Of a DNA stretch of 64,000 bases, positions 48,879 through 57,050 are shown piece by piece (position 1 is the stretch's first letter; each line of letters opens with the position of its first letter). The DNA is from SG8-30 sp964406445. Lineage in GTDB: Bacteria; Pseudomonadota; Gammaproteobacteria; Steroidobacterales; Steroidobacteraceae. Location: contig CAYORU010000014.1 of the NCBI GenBank assembly GCA_964406445.1, positions 1 through 64,000 on the forward strand. The letters run 5' to 3'. Both the position numbers and the translations under genes were made by a program. The notes beneath the pieces were generated by a model. The model searched no databases. It was not told the origin of the DNA and worked only from the letters and a program-made list of their open reading frames with translations.

Positions 48879-50246
48879 ATGCCTGCCGGCTTACAGCTCC
48901 CCGAGAACCTGCACTTCCACAAGCGCGTCGAGCAGCTGCTGTTCGAGCCGGCCCGCCAGCCCGACCTGCCGCTGCTGCGCAAGCTGCTCTCGGTGCTGCG
49001 CTATCCCTATGCGCTCGGCCGCGACCTGCTGCGCGGCGAGCTCAACCTGAGGGCGATGGGCCTCGTCTACACGACCCTGCTGTCGGTCGTGCCGCTCATC
49101 GCCTTCGCCTTCGCCGTCCTGAAGGGCCTCGGGATGCAGCGCGACCTCGAGCCGCTGATCCTCGAGTTCCTGAACCCGATCGGCGAACGGGCGAACGAGC
49201 TGACGGCGCAGATCATGGAGTTCGTCGACAACACCCGCGGCGGCGTGCTCGGCTCGCTGGGCCTCGCGTTCCTCATCTACACGGTGATCAGCACCGTGCA
49301 GAAGCTCGAGGAGAGCTTCAACTTTGCCTGGCACGTCGAGCAGCCACGCAGCGTCGTGCGGCGGGTCAGCGAGTACCTGAGCCTGATGGTGCTCGGGCCG
49401 ATCTTCGTGGTGGTGGTGCTCGGCCTGCTCGGCGCGCTCGCCGACACGCGGGTGAGCCAGTGGCTCGCCTCGCACGAGCCCTTCGGCAGCCTGCTCGTGG
49501 GCCTCGGCGCGGCCGGCCCCTACCTGCTGGTGACGGCCGTGTTCACCTTCCTGTACATCTTCGTACCCAATACCCGCGTGAGGTTCCGCGCGGCCCTCGC
49601 CGGCGGCGCCGTCGCCGGCGCGCTGTGGGCCGCGAGCGGCGCCGTCTTCACCAGTCTGGTGTTCGCGTCCACGCGCCTGGTGGCGGTCTACGCGGGCTTC
49701 GCGATCTTCCTTGCGACCCTGATCTGGGTCTACATCAGCTGGTTCATTCTGCTGATCGGCGCACAGCTGTCGTTCTACGTGCAGAATCCGCGCTACCTGC
49801 GGGCCGGACAGCGGGAAGTCAGGCTCACCAGCCGCCTGCGAGAGCGGCTCGCGCTATCGGTGATGTACCTCGTCGGGCGCAGCTTCGTCGGCGGCGAGCG
49901 CGGGTGGAAACCACGCGCGCTGGCGGCGCGTCTGGACGTGCCTGGCTCCGCCCTCGCTTCGGTCACCGTCTCGCTCGAACAGGCGGGGCTGCTCGTCGCG
50001 ACCGAGGACGAGCGCCTGGTGCCCGGCCGCGCCCTCGACCAGATCGGCGTGCCGGCGATCCTGGCCGCCGTGCGCGACGAGCAGCACTACGAGTCGTGGC
50101 TGCTGGCGCGGGCCCGGACCGAGCCGGACGCCGACGCCGTCGCGGAGGCCGTCGAGTCGGCGATCCGCGAGCGGACCGGCGGGCAGACGCTGAGAGACCT
50201 GGTTGGACGAGGCGATGAGCCGGAAACGGTGACCGGTGATCGGTGA
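48879..50246 (+). CDS. yihY: YihY/BrkB family membrane protein with C-terminal winged-helix-like tail
   Basis: A 455-residue inner-membrane protein. About six transmembrane segments carry the family features LRAMGLVYTTLLSVVPLIAFAFAVLKG near the N-terminus and the YAGFAIFLATLIWVYISWFILLIGAQLSFYVQNP block near residue 290. The last 130 residues are soluble and resemble a winged helix, an extension seen in long family members. Function unproven (formerly and wrongly called RNase BN). The last four codons before the stop, encoding TGDR, lie in a GTGATCG repeat array. Confidence 0.88.
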   Translation: MPAGLQLPENLHFHKRVEQLLFEPARQPDLPLLRKLLSVLRYPYALGRDLLRGELNLRAMGLVYTTLLSVVPLIAFAFAVLKGLGMQRDLEPLILEFLNPIGERANELTAQIMEFVDNTRGGVLGSLGLAFLIYTVISTVQKLEESFNFAWHVEQPRSVVRRVSEYLSLMVLGPIFVVVVLGLLGALADTRVSQWLASHEPFGSLLVGLGAAGPYLLVTAVFTFLYIFVPNTRVRFRAALAGGAVAGALWAASGAVFTSLVFASTRLVAVYAGFAIFLATLIWVYISWFILLIGAQLSFYVQNPRYLRAGQREVRLTSRLRERLALSVMYLVGRSFVGGERGWKPRALAARLDVPGSALASVTVSLEQAGLLVATEDERLVPGRALDQIGVPAILAAVRDEQHYESWLLARARTEPDADAVAEAVESAIRERTGGQTLRDLVGRGDEPETVTGDR

Positions 50247-50336
50247 TCGGTGACCGGCCGATCCGGTCTGCGCCCACTAAATCGGCACAGCCTGGTTCGG
50301 CTGATCACTGGTCACCGGTCACCGGTCACCGGTCAC
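50228..50336. repeat. Heptamer repeat cluster B, first site (inverted GTGATCG/GTGACCG arrays)
   Basis: Left arm 50228-50259 is a run of GGTGACC/GGTGATC heptamers; right arm 50299-50336 is the inverse (GGTCACC run). The arms can pair into a long hairpin. Both convergent genes, yihY and pmbA, have their TGA stop codons inside the arms. The same structure recurs at 55241-55325. Confidence 0.9.
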
Positions 50337-51679
50337 TCTCCCGCGATCGTCATCTCCCCGACAAGCACCGAGCCGGTGCGTATCCCGCCCCGCACATCCA
50401 TGTCGCCGCCGACGGCGAGGATGCCACGGTACATCTCGCGCAGGTTGCCGGCGATCGTGACCTCGTGGACAGCGTGGACGGGCTCACCGCCCTCGACCCA
50501 CAGGCCGGCAGCGCCGCGCGAGTAGTCGCCGGTGACGCCATTGACGCCCTGGCCCATCAGCTCGGTGACCACGAGGCCCGTGCCGAGCCGGCCGAGCATC
50601 GCCTCGAAGCCGCCCTGCCCGCCCTCGACCTCGAGGTTGTGGACGCCGCCGGCGTTGCCGGAGGTCACGAGCCCCAGCTTGCGGGCAGAGTACGCGTCGA
50701 GGACGTAGCCCTGCAGCACGCCGCCGTCCACCAGCAGCCGCTCGCGGGTCGCGACGCCGTCGTTGTCGAACGGCGCCGAGCCCAGCGCACGCGGCAGGTG
50801 CGGCCGCTCCCGCATCGAGAGCCAGTCCGGGAACAGCGTCTCGCCCGCCGCCCCGAGCAGGAAGCTGCTCTTGCGGTACTGGGCGCCGCCGCGGATCGCG
50901 CCGACGAAGTGCCCGAAAAGGCCGCGCGCGAGTTCGGGCACGAACAGCACCGGTGCGCGCCGCGTCTGCAGCTTGCGCGCGCCGAGGCGCCGCAGCACGC
51001 GCCCGGCGGCGCGCCGGCCGATCTCGCCGACCGGCTCGAGGGCGCCCGCGTCGCGAGCGGTGTCGTACCAGTAGTCGCGCTGCATCTCGTCGCCGTCCTG
51101 GGCGAGGACGACGCAGCTCACGCTGTGGCTGCTGTGCGGGTAGCCGCCGACGAAGCCATGGCTGTTGCCGTAGACCCTCAGGCCGCGGTGCGTCGCGACG
51201 GTCGCCCCTTCCGAGTTCCCGACCCTGCGGTCCACGGCGAGCGCAGCGGCCTCGCACTCCCGGGCGAGGCCGATCGCGTCCTCGGCGGTGACCGCCCACG
51301 GGTGGCAGAGGTCGAGGTCGGGGACGTCGCGCGCCATGAGCGAGGCGTCGGCGAGGCCCGCGAACTCGTCGCTCGCCGTGAAGCGCGCGATCGACAGCGC
51401 CTTGCGGACCGTTTCCGAGACCGGGCCCGGACCGAGGTCGGCGGTGCTCGCGGAGCCCTTGCGGCCGCCGACGTAGACCGTGATGCCCATGCTGCGATCG
51501 CGCTGGTACTCGAGCGTCTCGACTTCGCCGAGCCGCACGGTCACCGACAGGCCTCCGTCGACCGCGACGCCGGCCTCGGCCTGGTCGGCGCCGCCGCGGC
51601 GGGCCTCCTCGAGCGCGCGCGCCACGACCGACTCGAGTTCGGGCTGGGCCATCGGCCCGGAAGTGCTGCTGTCGGCCAT
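50333..51679 (-). CDS. pmbA: TldD/PmbA family protein PmbA (TldE)
   Basis: 448 residues; partner of TldD in a heterodimeric metalloprotease that trims modified peptides such as microcin B17 and degrades CcdA. PmbA lacks the HExxH of TldD, and none is visible here. YGNSHGFVGGYPHSSHSVSC, FDNDGVATRERLLVDGGVLQGYVLDAYSARKLG and the C-terminal TIAGNLREMYRGI motifs are diagnostic. GGAG before the ATG. tldD lies 4 kb further on. The stop is formed within the repeat array. Confidence 0.95.
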   Translation of the reverse strand: MADSSTSGPMAQPELESVVARALEEARRGGADQAEAGVAVDGGLSVTVRLGEVETLEYQRDRSMGITVYVGGRKGSASTADLGPGPVSETVRKALSIARFTASDEFAGLADASLMARDVPDLDLCHPWAVTAEDAIGLARECEAAALAVDRRVGNSEGATVATHRGLRVYGNSHGFVGGYPHSSHSVSCVVLAQDGDEMQRDYWYDTARDAGALEPVGEIGRRAAGRVLRRLGARKLQTRRAPVLFVPELARGLFGHFVGAIRGGAQYRKSSFLLGAAGETLFPDWLSMRERPHLPRALGSAPFDNDGVATRERLLVDGGVLQGYVLDAYSARKLGLVTSGNAGGVHNLEVEGGQGGFEAMLGRLGTGLVVTELMGQGVNGVTGDYSRGAAGLWVEGGEPVHAVHEVTIAGNLREMYRGILAVGGDMDVRGGIRTGSVLVGEMTIAGE

Positions 51680-51755
51680 GCGGGGCTCCGGAAGGTTTCG
51701 CCGATTGTACCGGGATGACCCGGCGCCCCGCGGCGCCCGTGCTAGCATCCCGCCG

Positions 51756-52262
51756 ATGCGCCGTCGCGAGATCCCGGGTGAGCCGCCGCCTCCCACCAAG
51801 GGCGAGCTCAAGCGCCGCGCCGAGTCCCTCCGGGACCTCGGCGAGGCGCTGATCGACGCGCCGGACGATCTGCTGGACGGGCTCGACCTGCCCGAGAAGC
51901 TGCGCGACGCGATCGCGCTGGCGCGCCGCATCACGAGCCGCGCGGCGCTGGTCCGGCAGCGGCAGTACATCGGCAAGCTGATGCGCCAGCTCGACGAAGC
52001 GCCCATCCGGGCGGCGCTCGCCGCGGCGGAGGAGCGCCACCGCCTCGACGCACGCCGATTCCAGGCGGTCGAGCGCTGGCGCGACCGCCTGGTCGCCGAG
52101 GGCGAGCCCGCGGTGGAGGCGCTGCTGGCCGAGCGACCGGCGATCGACCCCGGCGCGCTGCGGCGACTGACGGTCGAGGCCCGCGGCGGGCAGGGCGCGG
52201 CGGGCGGCGCACGCGCGTTGTTCCGATTCCTGCGGGAGTCGCTCGACCCGGCCCGGGACTGA
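51756..52262 (+). CDS. darP: Ribosome biogenesis factor DarP (YjgA, DUF615)
   Basis: A 168-residue helical protein that associates with late 50S precursors. The family opening (a Pro-rich segment then KRRAESLRDLGEALID), DLPEKLRDAIALARRI and RQRQYIGKLMRQLDEAPIR are typical. Divergent from pmbA across a 76-base gap, exactly as yjgA and pmbA are in E. coli. Ribosome association is established for the family, not shown here. Confidence 0.95.
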   Translation: MRRREIPGEPPPPTKGELKRRAESLRDLGEALIDAPDDLLDGLDLPEKLRDAIALARRITSRAALVRQRQYIGKLMRQLDEAPIRAALAAAEERHRLDARRFQAVERWRDRLVAEGEPAVEALLAERPAIDPGALRRLTVEARGGQGAAGGARALFRFLRESLDPARD

Positions 52263-52293
52263 CGCCCGGCGCGGCCCCTGATACCATTTCACG

Positions 52294-52785
52294 ATGAAGC
52301 CGCTGGTGGGCATCGTCATGGGCTCGTCTTCCGACTGGGAGACGATGCAGCACGCCGCCTCGATGCTCGAGGGCCTGGGCGTGGGGCACGAGGTGCGCGT
52401 GGTCTCCGCGCACCGCACGCCCGACCTCCTGTTCGAGTACGCCGCGACGGCGCGTGCGCGGGGACTCGAGGCGGTGATCGCAGGCGCCGGCGGCGCCGCG
52501 CACCTGCCCGGCATGCTCGCCGCGAAGACGACGCTGCCCGTGATCGGCGTGCCGGTGCAGTCGAAGGCCCTGAACGGGCTCGACTCGCTGCTCTCCATCG
52601 TGCAGATGCCGGCCGGCGTGCCGGTCGCGACGGTCGCGATCGGCGTGGCCGGCGCGAAGAACGCCGCCCTGCTCGCCGCCTCGATGCTGGCCCTGCGCCA
52701 CCCGAGGATCGAGGCCGCCGTGGTCGCCTACCGGGAGAAGCAGACGGCCGACGTGCTGGCTCGCCCGGACCCGCGCGCGTCCTGA
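52294..52785 (+). CDS. purE: N5-carboxyaminoimidazole ribonucleotide mutase
   Basis: It converts N5-CAIR to CAIR in purine biosynthesis. 163 residues (class I PurE). VGIVMGSSSDWETM, VRVVSAHRTPDLLFEYA with the catalytic His, GAGGAAHLPGMLA and PVIGVPVQSKALNGLDSLLS are intact. purK begins two bases after its stop, so they form an operon; purC, the next enzyme, is 4.4 kb upstream. Confidence 0.97.
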   Translation: MKPLVGIVMGSSSDWETMQHAASMLEGLGVGHEVRVVSAHRTPDLLFEYAATARARGLEAVIAGAGGAAHLPGMLAAKTTLPVIGVPVQSKALNGLDSLLSIVQMPAGVPVATVAIGVAGAKNAALLAASMLALRHPRIEAAVVAYREKQTADVLARPDPRAS

Positions 52786-52787
52786 CC

Positions 52788-53903
52788 ATGCGCATCGGCA
52801 TCATCGGCGCCGGCCAGCTCGGCCGGATGCTGGCCCTCTCCGGAATTCCGCTCGGCCTCGAGTTCCTCTTCTACGACCGCTCGGCCGACGTGCCGGGCGC
52901 CGCGGTCGCGCCGGTGGTGACCGGCGGATTCGACGACCTCGCCGCGTTGCGCAGCTTCGCGCGACGGGTGGACGTGGTCAGCTTCGACTGGGAGAACGTG
53001 CCGGTCGCCTCGGTGCGCGCGCTGGCGAGCCTCGCTCCGGCCTGGCCGCCGCCCCGCGCCCTCGAGATCGCGCAGGACCGGCTTGCCGAGAAGCGGCTGT
53101 TCGTCCGCCTCGGCATCCCGGTCGCCCCGCACGCGGCCGTGGATTCGCTGGCGGCGCTCGAGCGCGCCGTGGCCCGCATCGGCACGCCCGGCATCCTCAA
53201 GACGCGCCGGCTGGGATACGACGGCAAGGGGCAGATCCGCATCGACGGTGCGGCGCAGCTGGCCGAAGCCTGCGCCGCGCTCGGCGGCCGCGGGCTCATC
53301 TACGAGGGCTTCGTCCGCTTCAGCCGCGAGGTGTCGCTGGTCGCCGCGCGCGACCGCCGGGGCGCGATTGCCTTCTATCCCCTCGCCGAGAACGTGCACG
53401 AATCGGGCATCCTGTCGGTGACGCGCGCGCCGCACCGCTCCCCGAGCCTGCAGCGCGCCGCCGAGTCGCACCTGCGGCGCCTGCTCGAGCGCCTCGGTTA
53501 CGTCGGCGTGCTGTGCGTGGAATTCTTCGTCTGCGGCCGGCAGCTGGTGGCCAACGAGATGGCGCCGCGGGTCCACAACTCGGGACACTGGACCATAGAG
53601 GGCGCCGAGACCAGCCAGTTCGAGAACCACGTGCGCGCGCTGGCCGGCCTGCCGCTCGGCAGCACCCGGCCGCGCGGCGCCGCCGGCATGGCCAACTTCA
53701 TCGGACGCATGCCGCCAGCGGACGCGGTGCTCGCGATCGAGGGCGCCCACCTGCATGATTACGGAAAATCCCCGCGCCCGGGCCGCAAGCTGGGCCACGC
53801 CACGGTCGTCGCGGCGACCGCAGCGGCCCGGGAGAGGCGCCTAGGCGCCCTGCTGGCGCTGGCGGGACGCGCTTCGCAGGTCGCGGAGGGCCCGTTCAGG
53901 TAA
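52788..53903 (+). CDS. purK: N5-carboxyaminoimidazole ribonucleotide synthase
   Basis: The ATP-grasp enzyme that carboxylates AIR with bicarbonate. 371 residues. IGIIGAGQLGRMLA opens the protein, then KTRRLGYDGKGQIRI and YEGFVRFSREVSLVAAR mark the ATP-grasp lid and LCVEFFVCGRQLVANEMAPRVHNSGHWTIEGA the Mg/ATP site. The ATG is two bases from the purE stop. Confidence 0.96.
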   Translation: MRIGIIGAGQLGRMLALSGIPLGLEFLFYDRSADVPGAAVAPVVTGGFDDLAALRSFARRVDVVSFDWENVPVASVRALASLAPAWPPPRALEIAQDRLAEKRLFVRLGIPVAPHAAVDSLAALERAVARIGTPGILKTRRLGYDGKGQIRIDGAAQLAEACAALGGRGLIYEGFVRFSREVSLVAARDRRGAIAFYPLAENVHESGILSVTRAPHRSPSLQRAAESHLRRLLERLGYVGVLCVEFFVCGRQLVANEMAPRVHNSGHWTIEGAETSQFENHVRALAGLPLGSTRPRGAAGMANFIGRMPPADAVLAIEGAHLHDYGKSPRPGRKLGHATVVAATAAARERRLGALLALAGRASQVAEGPFR

Positions 53904-53970
53904 CATCGGGCGAAACGGCCGCAGCCAGGGTGGAACTCGCCCGCAGGAACGCGGGTCACGACCTGAAACC

Positions 53971-55233
53971 ATGTACCTCGAGCACTTCCAGCTGACGGAA
54001 CTCCCCTTCCGGCTGAGCCCGGATCCGGCGTTCCTGTTCCTGTCGAAGCACCATGCCCGGGCCAAGGCCTACATGGAGTCGACGATCTGGTTCACCGACG
54101 GCTTCGTCGTGATCACGGGCGAGGTCGGCTCCGGCAAGACCACCCTGATCGAGACCTTCCTGAAGGAGCTCGAGAAGGACGTGGTCGTCGCCCAGGTCAG
54201 CCAGACGCAGGTCTCGCCCATCGAGTTCCTGCAGGCGGTCCTGGTGCAGTTCGGCTTCTCGCCCTTCCGGATGAAGAAGGCCGAGCTGCTCGCGACGCTC
54301 AACCAGTTCCTGATCGAGCAGTACGCCGCCGGGCGGAAGGTGCTGTTGATCGTCGATGAGGCGCAGAACCTCTCCAACCGGGTCCTGGAGGAGGTACGTC
54401 TTCTCTCCGGCGTCGAGACGACCAAGGAGAAGGTGCTGAGGATCATCCTCTGCGGCCAGCCCGAGCTCAACGAGAAGCTCGACTCGCCGGAGCTCGTCCA
54501 GCTCGTGCAGCGCGTGCGCCTGCGCTTCCACCTGACGGCGCTCACGCCGGAGGACACTCGCGCCTACGTGCTCCACCGGCTCGACGTGGCGGGTGCGCAG
54601 GGCCGCCGGATCTTCGCCGAGGAGACGCACCCGGTCGTGTTCCGCTACACGGGCGGCGTGCCGCGGCTCGTCAACACGCTGTGCGACACGGCGCTGATGG
54701 GCGCGTTCGCGCTCGAAAGCAAGACGGTCGGCCTGAAGGAGCTGCAGGCCGCGATCGACGAGCTGGGCTGGGTGGAGTTCGCGGCCCGCACGAGCCGCTT
54801 CGCGCGTCCGCGGATGGCGCCGCCGGTCGATTCGCCGCAACGCTTCGCACGCATCATCGTCGTCCACGAGGGGCGCACGCTGGAGGAGCGCGAACTGAGG
54901 CCCGGGCGGCTGATCATCGGCCGCACCGGCGACAACGACCTGCAGGTCGACAGCAAGTTCGTCAGCCGCCACCACTGCCAGATCATCACGAACCCGGAGT
55001 TCAGCGTCCTCGAGGACCTGAACAGCACCAACGGCGTCTACGTGAAGTCGAAGCGCGTCCGGCGCCATCACCTGAACGACGGCGACGTGATCATGCTCGG
55101 CCGGCACGAGATCATGTACGTGGACGAGCGGGGCGCGCGGAGCCGCCAGGACCATGACGCGGTCGAGACGGGCGCGGACGCCGAGGCGTCGGACTCCGAG
55201 GACGTGCCTCGGGCGAGCGAGGATGCGGCGTGA
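53971..55233 (+). CDS. ExeA/GspA-like AAA+ ATPase fused to a C-terminal FHA domain
   Basis: A 420-residue protein. Residues 1-270 are an ExeA-type ATPase: LPFRLSPDPAFLFLS at the start, Walker A GEVGSGKTT (50-58), Walker B VLLIVDEAQNL (124-134), sensor-like ILCGQPELN and GGVPRLVN. Residues 290-385 form a phosphothreonine-binding FHA domain with IGRTGDNDLQV, SRHHCQI and NSTNGVYV. An acidic disordered tail follows. ExeA-type ATPases drive peptidoglycan remodelling for type II secretion or exopolysaccharide systems, usually with a peptidoglycan-binding domain instead of FHA. No secretion or kinase gene is adjacent; upstream is purK (67-base gap). Confidence 0.87.
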   Translation: MYLEHFQLTELPFRLSPDPAFLFLSKHHARAKAYMESTIWFTDGFVVITGEVGSGKTTLIETFLKELEKDVVVAQVSQTQVSPIEFLQAVLVQFGFSPFRMKKAELLATLNQFLIEQYAAGRKVLLIVDEAQNLSNRVLEEVRLLSGVETTKEKVLRIILCGQPELNEKLDSPELVQLVQRVRLRFHLTALTPEDTRAYVLHRLDVAGAQGRRIFAEETHPVVFRYTGGVPRLVNTLCDTALMGAFALESKTVGLKELQAAIDELGWVEFAARTSRFARPRMAPPVDSPQRFARIIVVHEGRTLEERELRPGRLIIGRTGDNDLQVDSKFVSRHHCQIITNPEFSVLEDLNSTNGVYVKSKRVRRHHLNDGDVIMLGRHEIMYVDERGARSRQDHDAVETGADAEASDSEDVPRASEDAA

Positions 55234-55240
55234 AGGAGAA

Positions 55241-55325
55241 GTGATCGGTGATCGGTGATCGGCCAGACCGGGCAGCGCCTCGGCGAGCGGTTCCGGCCGA
55301 TTACTGATCACCGGTCACCGGTCAC
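55241..55325. repeat. Heptamer repeat cluster B, second site
   Basis: Left arm 55241-55264 (three GTGATCG units then GCC) and right arm 55295-55325 (ending ACCGGTCACCGGTCAC) form an inverted array like that at 50228-50336. It fills the gap between the convergent AAA+/FHA gene and the small membrane-protein gene, whose TGA stop lies in the right arm. Confidence 0.88.
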
Positions 55326-55546
55326 TCGTCCTCGTCCAGCTCCTGCCCGTAGCGCCGCTTCTGGATCCGGTAGTCGCGGCGCCTCAGGACCAGCACCAGC
55401 CCGCCGACGACCAGCAGCAGGCCCGCGAGGATCAGCGCGTCCGACCAGGGCGGCTCGCGCCAGTAGAACGAGAATCCCAGGACACCCAGTCCGAGCCCCA
55501 TGTAGAGATAGGGCAGCGACTCGTAGACCGGTCGCGATAGCCGCAT
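55322..55546 (-). CDS. Small two-helix membrane protein
   Basis: 74 residues with two hydrophobic segments (about LPYLYMGLGLGVLGFSFYW and ALILAGLLLVVGGLVLVL) and a basic then acidic tail (RRRDYRIQKRRYGQELDEDE). The ATG at 55546 is chosen because GAGGGG lies six bases upstream; an ATG two codons earlier directly abuts that site. No family recognised. Its stop codon lies in a repeat. 38 bases after tldD, so probably the last gene of the maf-rng-yhdP-nit-tldD run. Confidence 0.7.
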   Translation of the reverse strand: MRLSRPVYESLPYLYMGLGLGVLGFSFYWREPPWSDALILAGLLLVVGGLVLVLRRRDYRIQKRRYGQELDEDE

Positions 55547-55584
55547 CGTCATCCCCTCCCCGATCGCCTTCGCGTCGACGCGCC

Positions 55585-57048
55585 CTAGGCGGTGCCGCCG
55601 ACCGTGAGGCCATCCACGCGCAGCGTGGGCTGGCCCACGCCGACGGGGACCGACTGGCCCTCCTTGCCGCAGGTCCCCACGCCCTCGTCGAGCTGCAGGT
55701 CGTTGCCGACCATGCTGACCCGCGTCAGCACGTCCGGCCCGTTGCCGATCAGCGTCGCGCCCTTCACGGGCGCAGTGATGCGCCCGTCCTCGATGAGATA
55801 GGCCTCGCTCGCCGAGAACACGAACTTGCCCGAGGTGATGTCCACCTGGCCGCCGCCGAAGTTCGCCGCGAACAGCCCGCGCTTGACCGAGCGCACGATC
55901 TCCTCGCGCTCGTGCGGGCCGGCCAGCATGTAGGTGTTCGTCATCCGCGGCAGGGTCATGTGGGCGAAGGACTGGCGCCGGCCGTTGCCGGTGGGCGCGA
56001 CGCCCATCAGCCGCGCGTTCAGCTTGTCGTGGATGTAGCCGCGCAGCACTCCGCCCTCGATCAGCGTCGTGCACTGGGTCGGCACGCCCTCGTCGTCCAC
56101 GTTGAGCGAGCCGCGCCGGCGCGCGAGCGTGCCGTCGTCGACGACGGTGCACAGCGGCGAGGCCACGCGCTGGCCGACGCGCCCGCTGAAGGCCGAGGTG
56201 CCCTTGCGGTTGAAGTCGCCCTCGAGACCGTGGCCGATGGCCTCGTGCAGCAGCACGCCGGGCCAGCCCGGCCCCAGCACGACGGTCATGTTGCCGGCGG
56301 GCGCCGCGACGGCCTCGAGATTGACGAGCGCCTGCCGCACCGCCTCGCGCCCGAGCGCCATGGGCCGGTCGTCTTCGACCAGCTCGGCGAGCGTGAAGCG
56401 ACCGCCGCCGCCGGCGTAGCCCTGCTCGCGGCGACCGCCCTGCTCGACGATCACGGAGACGTTCAGCCGGACGAGCGGCCGCAGGTCGGCGGCGAACGTG
56501 CCGTCGGTGCCCGCCACCAGAACCACCTCGTGCACGGCGGCGACGCTCGCCATCACCTGGCAGACCCGCGGGTCAAGCGCGCGGGTCTCGCGGTCGATGC
56601 GCGCGAGCAGCGCGACCTTCTCGGTGTCGCCGAGGGTCACGATCGGGTCGACGGGCGCGTAGAGCCGGTGCGGCGAAGCCGGCCGCCAGGCGCGGACCCG
56701 CCCCTCGCCGCCGGCGCGCGCGATCGCCCGCGCGGCGCGCGCGGCCTCGAGCAGCGCCTCGGGCACGAGCTCGTCGGAGTACGCGAAGCCGGTGCGCTCG
56801 CCGGCCAGCGCGCGCACGCCCACGCCGGTCTCGATGCTGTGCGAGCCCTCCTTGACGATGCCGTCCTCGAGCGACCAGTGCTCCTCCCGCGAGGCCTGGA
56901 AGTAGAGGTCGCCGCCGTCGATGGCGGCGCCTAGCAACGCGCCCAGCGCGTGCTCGATGCGGGCGTCGTCGAGACCCGCGGGCGCCAGTATCGCGTCGCG
57001 GGCGCTCTGCAGCGGGTCGGCGGGAATCGCATCCAGGCTCGCGTTCAT
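55585..57048 (-). CDS. tldD: Metalloprotease TldD
   Basis: The catalytic subunit of the TldD/PmbA protease. 487 residues. The zinc motif is intact as LLHEAIGHGLEGD, and GTSAFSGRVGQRVAS, NVDDEGVPTQCTTLIEGGVLRGYIHDKLNA, RMTNTYMLAGPH and GKFVFSASEAYLIEDGRIT are all TldD landmarks. It starts two bases after the nitrilase stop. The order yhdP-(nitrilase)-tldD matches gammaproteobacteria generally. Confidence 0.96.
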   Translation of the reverse strand: MNASLDAIPADPLQSARDAILAPAGLDDARIEHALGALLGAAIDGGDLYFQASREEHWSLEDGIVKEGSHSIETGVGVRALAGERTGFAYSDELVPEALLEAARAARAIARAGGEGRVRAWRPASPHRLYAPVDPIVTLGDTEKVALLARIDRETRALDPRVCQVMASVAAVHEVVLVAGTDGTFAADLRPLVRLNVSVIVEQGGRREQGYAGGGGRFTLAELVEDDRPMALGREAVRQALVNLEAVAAPAGNMTVVLGPGWPGVLLHEAIGHGLEGDFNRKGTSAFSGRVGQRVASPLCTVVDDGTLARRRGSLNVDDEGVPTQCTTLIEGGVLRGYIHDKLNARLMGVAPTGNGRRQSFAHMTLPRMTNTYMLAGPHEREEIVRSVKRGLFAANFGGGQVDITSGKFVFSASEAYLIEDGRITAPVKGATLIGNGPDVLTRVSMVGNDLQLDEGVGTCGKEGQSVPVGVGQPTLRVDGLTVGGTA

Positions 57049-57050
57049 CC

